20,041 nucleotides of DNA, from positions 1-20,041 of the forward strand of contig CAMOIK010000010.1 in the NCBI GenBank assembly GCA_946615875.1, in the 5' to 3' direction. Below, piece after piece: positions 7,269 to 13,246 of the stretch. The translations under genes were made by a program, and so were the position numbers. The stretch's first letter is position 1. Every line of letters starts with the position of its first letter. A model generated the notes under the pieces. That model saw only the letters and a program-made list of their open reading frames with translations. It was not told where the DNA came from and made no database searches. Origin of the DNA: an uncultured Verrucomicrobiota bacterium (GTDB lineage: Bacteria; Verrucomicrobiota; Kiritimatiellia; RFP12; UBA1067).

Positions 7269-7616
7269 TCAGCCCCTCTCCTCGGCGAGGAAAGCGTCGT
7301 GCAGCTTGACGCAGGCGTCGTATTTGGAAAGCGGGCTGGAGACGAGCGGGATCGAGAGGTCGTTGGCGACCTTGATCATCGTCTCGGAGAGTGGCTTCGC
7401 GTTGTGGATGACCACGCCCATGGCGCCGACGATGTGCGCGGTGCGTATGGCCTGGTCGCTGGCGAGCGAAGTGAGCAGCAGTATGTCGTCCGCGTCGTTG
7501 AGCAGGACGTCGCTCATGAGGTCGTTGGCCACCACCGCGCCCACCACGCGCGGGCTGTTTCCGTCTCCGGCGATGAGTTTGCCGCCGAGAATCTTCACTA
7601 CGTCGGTTATTGTCAT
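7269..7616 (-). CDS. DRTGG-domain protein 1
   Basis: This 115-residue single-domain protein is of the DRTGG family: MTITDVVKILGGKLIAG at the start, VVANDLMSDVL at 28-38, DDILLLTSLASDQAIRTA at 43-60, then VGAMGVVIHNAKP (63-75) and SIPLVSSPLSKYDA (88-101). AAAGGAG lies 4 bp ahead of the ATG. It precedes the CBS/ATPase gene by 67 bp and follows the large ATPase gene by 85 bp. Its closest visible relative is the shorter DRTGG protein at 5841-6176, with which it shares architecture but limited identity. In hydrogenase-linked clusters of anaerobes such proteins occur next to CBS/anti-sigma and PHP proteins. Their molecular function is not established. Confidence 0.85.
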   Translation of the reverse strand: MTITDVVKILGGKLIAGDGNSPRVVGAVVANDLMSDVLLNDADDILLLTSLASDQAIRTAHIVGAMGVVIHNAKPLSETMIKVANDLSIPLVSSPLSKYDACVKLHDAFLAEERG

Positions 7617-7658
7617 GGTTCTCCTTTCGTGGTTGAGATCGTTGAAAAAGTCGATAGA

Positions 7659-7687
7659 GTCGCGGAAGACGCCGGTCGCGGAAGACG
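7659..7687. repeat. 13-bp direct repeat in the ATPase-DRTGG gap
   Basis: GTCGCGGAAGACG occurs twice (7659-7671 and 7675-7687) with a 16-bp period, in the 85-bp gap between two minus-strand genes. It may be a binding site or a small slippage duplication. No function is visible. Confidence 0.6.
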
Positions 7688-7701
7688 GGCCCGGCGGGAG
7701 G

Positions 7702-8865
7702 CTATTTCAGGAACTCCTTTAGCGTGCCCTTCTTCACGTCGGCCATCGCGTGGCGCAACAGGCCGAAGACTATGCGGCGGTCGGCTCCGCCAAGCTCGCG
7801 AAACGCCTCCATGCGCTCCGAAAGCTCCAATGCCAGGGCGTCAAAACGCTTGCGCTCCTTCGGCGCCGCCTCGTCCGCGCCGAACGGATACGAGCCTTCC
7901 TCCTTCCACCCCTCGACGGCGATAGCGCCGCGCTCGTCGCCAGCGGCGGCGAAATGCGCCTTCAGCGCGGACTTCGCCGCATCAACGTAGGCGCGGACTT
8001 CCGCGTTGAGTTCGTCCATCACCAGGGCGTTTTCCGCCGCGAGGGCGGTAAAGCGCGGCGAGACCAGGTATGCGGTGAACGGCAGGCCGCCGGACCTGAC
8101 GCCGCACGGGCGGGAGTGCAGCTCGAAGCCGTCCGGCCCCGCGAACACCAGGCGCCCGGCGCCGGCGAAGCGGCGCTTCCACTCGATGATCTCCAGCTTG
8201 GCCTTGGCGCCGCTCTCCAGCGCGACCTCTATGTCGGCGACCCCGCGCTGCACGATGACGGGCGTCACGGGCAGACCGTTGAAGTATATGCGGACGTCAG
8301 GATAGCTCTTCAGGTAGAGCGCGAACTTCGCCGCGAGGGTCTGCACCGTCTCCGCCGCGTTCAGCAGCGAGTCGCAGTTCAGCCCGGAGTTCGTCACGCA
8401 GACCTCGGTGCCGGTGGCCGGGCCGGTAGGCGCGCTCGTCACCTCGAAGACGCCGGGGGCCTGCGCAGTGCCGGAAATGACGAACGACAGGAGCTCGCCG
8501 CCGGCCCTCATGGTCGTGCGCCATTCCGCCGCCGTGCCGAGCGCGAACGCCTTGAAGCGGCCGCGCCCGTGTCGCCCGTGGAGATGGCGCGCGGCCGTCG
8601 GCGTCTCGGTGGCGCTTCGCTTCCAACTGCCGCCCAGCGAGCCGAACGTGGCGTCGGCCTTCAAGACGTCGATGCCCGTGCCGTCGTCGGCGACGCGCAC
8701 GCCTTCGACCGCGCCGAGGGGGCCGGTCATAACGTCGATGCGCACTTCGCGCGCATCCGCGTCGAGCGCGTTCCATACCAATTCCTCGATGGCCGCGACC
8801 GGAGTGGCCTTTGCCAGCGACGCTATGTGGTCTGCCTGCGCCTGGACATAGATGAGCTTGCTCAT
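7702..8865 (-). CDS. GHKL ATPase with MutL/Hsp90/MORC-like N-terminal domain
   Basis: This 387-residue protein has a GHKL ATP-binding domain at its N-terminus: N-box EELVWNALDADA (27-38), G1 DDGTGID (60-66) and a glycine-rich lid GRHGRGRFKAFALG (97-110). The lid carries an Arg in place of the usual Leu of sensor kinases, so it is not a typical histidine kinase. The rest, from about 200, has a second alpha/beta region (WKRRFAGAGRLVF near 220-232) like the S5-type domain of this superfamily and ends in a helical segment. Relatives I recall are longer, so this may be a short form. The start at 8865 is set by GGAGG 6 bp ahead; the frame stays open to 8931. It lies upstream of the DRTGG/CBS/PHP set in the same direction. 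MORC-like ATPases of bacteria often act on DNA or in defence; the role here is unknown. Confidence 0.75.
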   Translation of the reverse strand: MSKLIYVQAQADHIASLAKATPVAAIEELVWNALDADAREVRIDVMTGPLGAVEGVRVADDGTGIDVLKADATFGSLGGSWKRSATETPTAARHLHGRHGRGRFKAFALGTAAEWRTTMRAGGELLSFVISGTAQAPGVFEVTSAPTGPATGTEVCVTNSGLNCDSLLNAAETVQTLAAKFALYLKSYPDVRIYFNGLPVTPVIVQRGVADIEVALESGAKAKLEIIEWKRRFAGAGRLVFAGPDGFELHSRPCGVRSGGLPFTAYLVSPRFTALAAENALVMDELNAEVRAYVDAAKSALKAHFAAAGDERGAIAVEGWKEEGSYPFGADEAAPKERKRFDALALELSERMEAFRELGGADRRIVFGLLRHAMADVKKGTLKEFLK

Positions 8866-8882
8866 GGAAAACCTCCGTGTGG

Positions 8883-8937
8883 TGGCGCGCCGCGTTTCCC
8901 GTCGGGGAACGGAGCGCTGCGAACCCGGCACGCGCCA
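8883..8937 (-). other. Structured intergenic region between xseB and the GHKL ATPase
   Basis: The 84-bp gap can fold. An outer 7-bp stem (TGGCGCG 8883-8889 with CGCGCCA 8931-8937) encloses an inner 8-bp hairpin (CGTTTCCC 8893-8900 with GGGGAACG 8904-8911, one G-U type pair). No U-tract follows. It may be an attenuator or RNA-processing site separating xseB from the ATPase gene. High local GC makes chance folding possible. Confidence 0.35.
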
Positions 8938-8949
8938 AGGCGCCGCCGC

Positions 8950-9159
8950 CTAGCCGGCGACTTCGCCCGCAGGTTCGGTGCCGCCCGACGCGGTTATCTT
9001 CTCGATCTTGAGCCGTATGGCTTCGAGTTCTTTGAGGCTTTCGTCCACGAGCCGCCTCCCGTCCTCAAACGCCTTGATCATCTCGTCGAGGTTCATCTTC
9101 CCGCTTTCCATGCTGCCCACCAGCTCGTCCAGGTTTTTCATCTTTTCCTCGAGGTTCAT
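8950..9159 (-). CDS. xseB: Exodeoxyribonuclease VII small subunit
   Basis: This 69-residue protein matches the family in length and pattern: EKMKNLDELVGSMESGKMNL (5-24), then EMIKAFEDGRRLVDESLKEL (26-45) and LKIEKI. It is a helical hairpin that binds the large subunit XseA to form the nuclease degrading single-stranded DNA to short oligonucleotides in the cytoplasm. AAGGAG lies 6 bp before the ATG. The gene sits 24 bp after the DUF1343 gene. xseA is not in this window, so the two subunits are encoded apart. The Gly/Glu-rich last 12 residues are a disordered tail. Confidence 0.92.
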   Translation of the reverse strand: MNLEEKMKNLDELVGSMESGKMNLDEMIKAFEDGRRLVDESLKELEAIRLKIEKITASGGTEPAGEVAG

Positions 9160-9183
9160 GTCTGCTCCTTATTTAGTGGCCTC

Positions 9184-10287
9184 TCAACCGTAGAGGTTCA
9201 CTCTGGTCTTGAGGTATTCGTCCTGTTCCATTATCCAGTCCGTGAAAAGTTCGTTCAGGTCGCCGCCCTCCAGGGTCTTGCGGAGCGACTGAGAACCGAC
9301 CAGCTTGTCCAACCAGTCGGGTCTCGCCCCGATGGCCATCTGGCGCGGATACAGCTGCGCCATGGTGCTGAAGATCATCACCCCAGCCGTCACGGGATAG
9401 TATGCGGCCGCCCTGGGGACGGTCAGGAGGATGCCGTTGAGCGCAAGACCTTTGTAAGGGCCGCCCTTCGGGATGTAGCGATAGGGGCGCATCTGCACAC
9501 CGCAAGTCTCCAGGCCCGGGCCCAGGGCCTTGGTGAGGTTGCGCGAGTCGAGCCACGGCGCGCCTATCACGCGGAAGGCCAGGGACCCGTCGCGGTCGCA
9601 GTCGATGGCTGGGTAGGCCTCGGTGAAAACGGTCATAGGATAGGTGACGGCATTGTCCCACGAGCGGATGGCCGGGCTCGGCGGCACGAAATTCTGCCAG
9701 GGCTGGTTGTCGCGATGAGACCAATCGACCATCTTCACCACCTTCAGGTCGAGATCGAGTCCTTCCGCGTTCTTTATCCACACGGCCTCCTCGCCGGGCG
9801 TCATGCCATGGCAGAACGGCACGTTGATGGGCGCGACGAACGACGCGTACTCCGGCTTGCGCATGGGGCCGTCGAGGAAGCCGCCCATCGGGATCGGGCG
9901 GTCGAGGACGACGACCGGTATGCCAGCCTCGGCGCAGGCCTCCAGAGTGTTCTTTATAGTCGCGAGGTAGGTGTAGCACCTCACGCCAAGATCGCAGAGG
10001 TCGATCACCATGCGCCCTATGCCATCGAGCATCTCAGGCGTTGGCTTTCTCGTGTCGCCGTAGAGCGAATGTATCGGCTTGTTCCAGAACGGGTGCCAGG
10101 CGCTGTGGGTCTTTTCGCCGGGCGCGGCGGTGCCGAAGAAGCCGTGCTCGGCGGAGAACAGCGCCTTGATGCGCTTGTCAAAGTGCTTCATCAGGCGGCT
10201 CACCGTCGATGTGGCCTGGAGGGTCAGAAGCCCGAACGGCTCGTCTGTCCGCTGCAGCGTTTCGATTAACTCTGCGTAGTTTACCAT
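9184..10287 (-). CDS. DUF1343 / GH171 (NamZ-like) exo-N-acetylmuramidase family protein
   Basis: This 367-residue protein has the DUF1343 landmarks: GLLTLQATST (19-28), LFSAEHGFFG (42-51), SLYGDTRKPTPEML (73-86), IDLCDLGVRCYTY (93-105), VLDRPIPMGG (126-135) and HGMTPGEEAVW (158-168). Bacillus NamZ of this family cuts N-acetylmuramic acid from the non-reducing ends of peptidoglycan fragments, so a role in cell-wall turnover is likely. The start is uncertain. The ATG at 10287 suits the domain edge but has no Shine-Dalgarno and follows a G-poor leader. An in-frame ATG at 10422 overlaps the nnrD stop and would add 45 residues including a hydrophobic stretch (FFVLLPSLFVLL) that could be a signal peptide. 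The codons there (CTT, GTT, TCA) are unlike the rest of the gene, so I favour 10287. Confidence 0.88.
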   Translation of the reverse strand: MVNYAELIETLQRTDEPFGLLTLQATSTVSRLMKHFDKRIKALFSAEHGFFGTAAPGEKTHSAWHPFWNKPIHSLYGDTRKPTPEMLDGIGRMVIDLCDLGVRCYTYLATIKNTLEACAEAGIPVVVLDRPIPMGGFLDGPMRKPEYASFVAPINVPFCHGMTPGEEAVWIKNAEGLDLDLKVVKMVDWSHRDNQPWQNFVPPSPAIRSWDNAVTYPMTVFTEAYPAIDCDRDGSLAFRVIGAPWLDSRNLTKALGPGLETCGVQMRPYRYIPKGGPYKGLALNGILLTVPRAAAYYPVTAGVMIFSTMAQLYPRQMAIGARPDWLDKLVGSQSLRKTLEGGDLNELFTDWIMEQDEYLKTRVNLYG

Positions 10288-10360
10288 GTTGAGTTGCGTG
10301 TTGGGATTGAGATGATGCGAGAGAAGAACGAAGAGTGATGGAAGAAGAACGAAGAACGAG
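10288..10360 (-). promoter_or_regulatory. G-poor pyrimidine-rich leader of the DUF1343 gene
   Basis: Read on the minus strand, the 73 nt before the ATG contain only five G residues and are built of repeated TTCTTCGTTCTTC-like tracts followed by CAACACGCAACTCAAC. No Shine-Dalgarno is present. This suggests an unstructured, possibly S1-dependent leader like that before the symporter gene. An alternative is that it encodes part of a signal peptide. Confidence 0.5.
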
Positions 10361-10415
10361 GTCTGGGAGGTTTTCGCTGATCGCCGGCAACTGGCCGCAA
10401 AGCAACACCTGCCGC

Positions 10416-11282
10416 CTAACATCTACCCCCTGACATGCCATCCGCCTCCCTGTCGAGGCGGCAGCGCATCGCGCCTATCTGCGCGGCCGTGTTCACGATC
10501 GACGGATCGCCGCCGGCGGCGACAAGCGCATCGCTCGCCGCGCCGTGCAGCCACACCGCGCCAGCCGCGGCATGGAACGCATCTCCTTTAAGATAGGCCC
10601 ACCTGGCGGCGACGACGCCCGCGAGCAGGTCGCCCATGCCGCCCAGCGCCATATAAGGGTTGCCGGTCGTGTTGCGGTATGCCTGCCGCCCGTCGGGCGA
10701 CACGACCAGCGTGCCGAGGCCCTTCAGCACGACCGTCGCGCCGTAGCGCGAAGCTATCTCCCGCGCCGCGGCCAAACGGTCCGCCACCACTTCCTGACGG
10801 GTGGCGTCCAGCAGACGCGCCGCTTCGCCTTCGTGCGGCGTCAGCACTATTTCCTGTCCTTCCGCCGGCCTGTAGCCCTTCTGCTTGCCATACCACTGCG
10901 CGAGTATCGCCAGCGCGTCAGCATCCAGCACGAACCGCCCTTCGCTGCCGGAAAGCAGCCTGGTGACCAGCAGCTCGGACGACACACCCCTGCCCAACCC
11001 CATGCCGATGGCCATGACGTCGGCCTTGGGAGGTTCGCAGGTGGCCACAAGTTTCGTAAAGGTGGCCTCCGGCAGCAGCATCCCTGCGCACAAGCGCGAC
11101 GCATCCGGCACCACGAGCCGCACGAGACCGGCGCCGCCCGCTCTCGCGCCTAGTCCGGCTATCACCGGCGCATTGACGTAGTGCGGCGACCCGCCGACAA
11201 CAGTGACCACGCCGACAGTGTACTTGTCGCAGTCGGCGGATCTGGCCCTGAATGTCTCCTTTATCTCGTCGGGTGTTCCCAT
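10416..11282 (-). CDS. nnrD: ADP-dependent (S)-NAD(P)H-hydrate dehydratase
   Basis: This 288-residue protein is the carbohydrate-kinase-like (YjeF C-terminal) dehydratase that repairs hydrated NADH and NADPH in the cytoplasm. Diagnostic segments are VVGGSPHYVNAPVIAGLGA (28-46), LTPHEGEAARLL (148-159), VVLKGLGTLV (181-190) and the nucleotide-binding signature TTGNPYMALGGMGDLLAG (202-219). The partner epimerase domain (NnrE), often fused at the N-terminus, is absent; the length matches the dehydratase domain alone. The gene is first in the minus-strand run and has its own promoter. The ATG lies only 11 bp after the -10 box, so the mRNA leader would be about 4-5 nt. The stop overlaps a possible upstream ATG of the next gene. 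Confidence 0.92.
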   Translation of the reverse strand: MGTPDEIKETFRARSADCDKYTVGVVTVVGGSPHYVNAPVIAGLGARAGGAGLVRLVVPDASRLCAGMLLPEATFTKLVATCEPPKADVMAIGMGLGRGVSSELLVTRLLSGSEGRFVLDADALAILAQWYGKQKGYRPAEGQEIVLTPHEGEAARLLDATRQEVVADRLAAAREIASRYGATVVLKGLGTLVVSPDGRQAYRNTTGNPYMALGGMGDLLAGVVAARWAYLKGDAFHAAAGAVWLHGAASDALVAAGGDPSIVNTAAQIGAMRCRLDREADGMSGGRC

Positions 11283-11293
11283 GCTATGCCCGT

Positions 11294-11323
11294 ATTATAA
11301 CATAATTTCGCCCACAAGGTCAA
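11294..11323 (-). promoter_or_regulatory. Promoter P2 for nnrD and the minus-strand run
   Basis: The minus strand carries TTGACC (11323-11318), an 18-bp spacer, and TATAAT (11299-11294) preceded by an extended TATG motif. Predicted initiation is near 11287, five bases before the ATG at 11282, so translation would start with practically no leader. Confidence 0.8.
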
Positions 11324-11419
11324 GAGGGGCGCCGCGACGCGACGGGTGCGGCGGGGGCGTTTGCGCGGTGCGCAGTTGGCAGTCGATAGCGAGGGGGTGG
11401 TTGGAGGACGACAGGTTGG

Positions 11420-11497
11420 ATATAAGGACGGGCGGCAAGTCAATATATGGACAAGCGCGAGTGAATATATGGACAGGCGGCAGGCGAACACATGGCT
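11420..11497. repeat. Degenerate ~22-bp repeat array (ATATATGGAC core)
   Basis: Four units start at 11420, 11443, 11465 and 11488 and carry ATATAAGGAC, ATATATGGAC, ATATATGGAC and ACACATGGCT, followed by G/C-rich spacers such as AAGCGCGAG or AGGCGGCAG. Spacing is 22-23 bp, about two helical turns. A looser match (ATATGTGGCC) is at 11518. The array lies just upstream of promoter P3, whose -10 context AATATGG resembles the core. It may bind a regulator in phase or be a decayed tandem repeat. Confidence 0.65.
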
Positions 11498-11536
11498 CTC
11501 CGGACGGGCGCGGATGGATATGTGGCCAGAACCACG

Positions 11537-11565
11537 CGCACAGGGAGGGGAAAATATGGTATAAT
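11537..11565 (+). promoter_or_regulatory. Promoter P3 for the plus-strand block
   Basis: TATAAT at 11560-11565 is preceded by TG plus one base (AATATGG), an extended -10 element. The -35 region (CGCACA, 11537-11542) is weak, as often tolerated with extended -10 promoters. Initiation near 11572 would fall one or two bases from the ATG at 11573, giving a leaderless mRNA. Confidence 0.75.
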
Positions 11566-11572
11566 ACGCGTC

Positions 11573-12346
11573 ATGAGGCATACAATAGCGATGCTGGCGG
11601 CGATGGCCGCCTTGTGCGCGGCTGCGGAGAAGCAGCCGTTCGAGCGCTACCAGTCGATCATCGACCGAATGCCGTTCGGGCAGCCGCCGCCCGGCTTCGA
11701 CCCCACGCGGGATCCGGCCGAGGTATCCAAAGACGAATATTCCGGCGGAGAAACGGAGCTCACGCAGGAGCAGGAGGCCATCCAGAAGGCCGTCCGCTTC
11801 AGCGTGATCAACGTCGAGAGCGACGGCGCGGTGCGCGTCGGTTTTTCCGACATGACCGACCCCAAGGCGCCGCGCCACTTCTACCTGGCCGTCGGCGAAG
11901 AGCGCGGCGGGTGGGTGGTCAAGGCGGCCGATCCCAACGAAAAGACGATGACCGTCGAGAAGGACGGCGTAGAGGTCGAGCTGGCGCTCGGCGAGAATTC
12001 CGGCGGGGGGGACGCCAAAGCGGAGGGCGGCGCGCGCGCCACGAAGCGCGGCGTCAGAAGCAGCCTCTTGGACCGCAACGCCTCGCATGGCGCGGCGACT
12101 TCCATGCGCGGACGCCGCGAGAAGCGCGAGGCGGAGGAGCAGCGGCAGCGAGCCGAACAGGAACGCGAACGCGCCGAACGCGAGAAGCGCGAGGAGCAGG
12201 AGAGGGCCGAGCGCGAGGCGGAACGAGCCGAGCAGCGCGAACAGTTGAACGCCCTCAAGGAAGAGCTCATGAGGCAGCGCGAAGAAGCCAAGGCGGCGAG
12301 AGAGCGCGGAGCCGAGGAGTCCGAAGAGACGGAGGAAGAGGAATAG
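11573..12346 (+). CDS. Exported protein with a charged coiled-coil tail, function unknown
   Basis: This 257-residue protein has an N-terminal signal peptide (MRHTIAMLAAMAALCAAA, then EKQ). A motif FERYQSIIDRMPFGQPPPGF follows at 23-42. Next comes a beta-rich domain (74-140) with RFSVINVESDG, a conserved-looking FSDMTDP, YLAVGE, GWVVKAADP and VEVELALG. This pattern is reminiscent of the small periplasmic domains of type II secretion GspC or pilus PilP proteins, but I cannot confirm it. Residues 181-257 are almost all E, R, K, Q and A, a long charged helix ending in a poly-Glu tail. The ATG at 11573 is preferred over 11492 because promoter P3 lies between them. The next gene follows after 26 bp. 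The gspF gene in the same block makes a secretion role worth testing. Confidence 0.75.
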   Translation: MRHTIAMLAAMAALCAAAEKQPFERYQSIIDRMPFGQPPPGFDPTRDPAEVSKDEYSGGETELTQEQEAIQKAVRFSVINVESDGAVRVGFSDMTDPKAPRHFYLAVGEERGGWVVKAADPNEKTMTVEKDGVEVELALGENSGGGDAKAEGGARATKRGVRSSLLDRNASHGAATSMRGRREKREAEEQRQRAEQERERAEREKREEQERAEREAERAEQREQLNALKEELMRQREEAKAARERGAEESEETEEEE

Positions 12347-12372
12347 CAGAGCGCGCCAAAGGAGCCAAGGAA

Positions 12373-13212
12373 ATGAAAACGACCACGCTCGAAATGTTCA
12401 GGGAGGAGCTGCTGGCGACGGGCGGCTACCGCACCGCGGACGAACGCCGCGCACCGGTGCGCGCGAAGAACGGCGCGCTGACCACGGCGCGCTTCACCTG
12501 GAACGTCGCGAGGGTCTTTCCGCTGTGCGCGCTCAACGAGCCCTTCGGGCTGCTGGACACGGCGAAGTGGGCGCGCTTCTGCTTCTCCTGCGTGCAGGGA
12601 GCGGAAAAGCTCGGCATGAACGTCGCGCTGGAGGGCTGGAAGAACCGCGAGGCGCACGCCGGGCCGGTGGTGTATCTGTGCAACCACATGTCCACCTTCG
12701 AGACGATACTGCTGCCGCCGATACTTCTCACGTACGGCCCGTTCAACGTGGTCGTCAAGTCGTCGCTCTCGCACCTGCCCTTCCTCACCAAGGCCGCCGC
12801 ACACATGGGACTGGTGCCGGTCGGCCGCAAATCGCCGAAGGAAGACCTCCTGAACATCCTGCGCACGGGCACGGAACTCATCAAGGCGGGGAACTCCTTC
12901 CTGATCTTCCCGCAGGGCAGCAGGGAGCAGGTCTTCAGCAGACGCCTGTATTCGTCCATCGGCGCCAAGCTCGCCGAACGCGCCGGCGCGAGCATCGTCC
13001 CCATCGCGGTGGACACGCGCTGCCAGCCGATACGCACGAAGGGGCTCCTCAAAAGCGTGCTCAAGGACTTCGGCCCGGTGGACACATCGCACGACATCCG
13101 CTGCGCCTGCGGCGAGCCCATACCCTGCGGCAAGGCCAAGACCATGCACGAGGCCGCGTTCGACTGGATGGCCTCGAAACTGGAATCCTGGGGCCTGCCG
13201 GTAGAAAGGTGA
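12373..13212 (+). CDS. PlsC-type 1-acyl-glycerol-3-phosphate acyltransferase
   Basis: This 279-residue protein carries the acyltransferase motifs in order: NHMSTFE (104-110, the H-x4-acid catalytic motif with Glu instead of Asp), GLVPVGRK (146-153), FPQGSRE (179-185, a variant of FPEGTR) and SIVPIAVDT (207-215). It would acylate lysophosphatidic acid or a related lysolipid at the inner face of the membrane. An HxSxxE variant is seen in other PlsC proteins, so activity is plausible. The start at 12373 has AAGGA just ahead and lies 26 bp after the coiled-coil gene. The frame is open far upstream, but that part overlaps the previous gene and is not protein-like. It may equally act on an ornithine- or other amino-lipid. 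Confidence 0.85.
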   Translation: MKTTTLEMFREELLATGGYRTADERRAPVRAKNGALTTARFTWNVARVFPLCALNEPFGLLDTAKWARFCFSCVQGAEKLGMNVALEGWKNREAHAGPVVYLCNHMSTFETILLPPILLTYGPFNVVVKSSLSHLPFLTKAAAHMGLVPVGRKSPKEDLLNILRTGTELIKAGNSFLIFPQGSREQVFSRRLYSSIGAKLAERAGASIVPIAVDTRCQPIRTKGLLKSVLKDFGPVDTSHDIRCACGEPIPCGKAKTMHEAAFDWMASKLESWGLPVER

Positions 13213-13246
13213 CGCGCCGCGCGCGCTACCGCAACACATTCAAGCA

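Larger units (their letters stand above)
11283..11572. other. Divergent control region between the two gene blocks
   Basis: These 290 bp hold promoter P2 (minus), promoter P3 (plus) and the ~22-bp repeat array between them. No protein-like frame is convincing. The middle, about 11325-11415, is G-rich on the plus strand without recognisable sites. Confidence 0.7.

Noticed and set aside
7750..10269. Plus-strand frame of 839 codons
   Set aside because: It covers the antisense of three well-supported genes (ATPase, xseB, DUF1343) and has no start signal or domain.
9184..10422. Start of the DUF1343 gene at 10422
   Set aside because: Not fully excluded, since the ATG overlaps the nnrD stop and a hydrophobic stretch follows, but the codons there are atypical and the domain begins just after 10287.
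11420..11497. CRISPR array interpretation of the 22-bp repeats
   Set aside because: The repeats are too short and degenerate, the spacing is constant at 22-23 bp leaving only about 12-bp spacers, and no cas genes are present.
11203..12372. Upstream extension of the plsC frame to 11203
   Set aside because: It would overlap the exported protein gene and cross promoter P3. The text is Arg/Gly-rich shadow, and the start at 12373 has a ribosome site.
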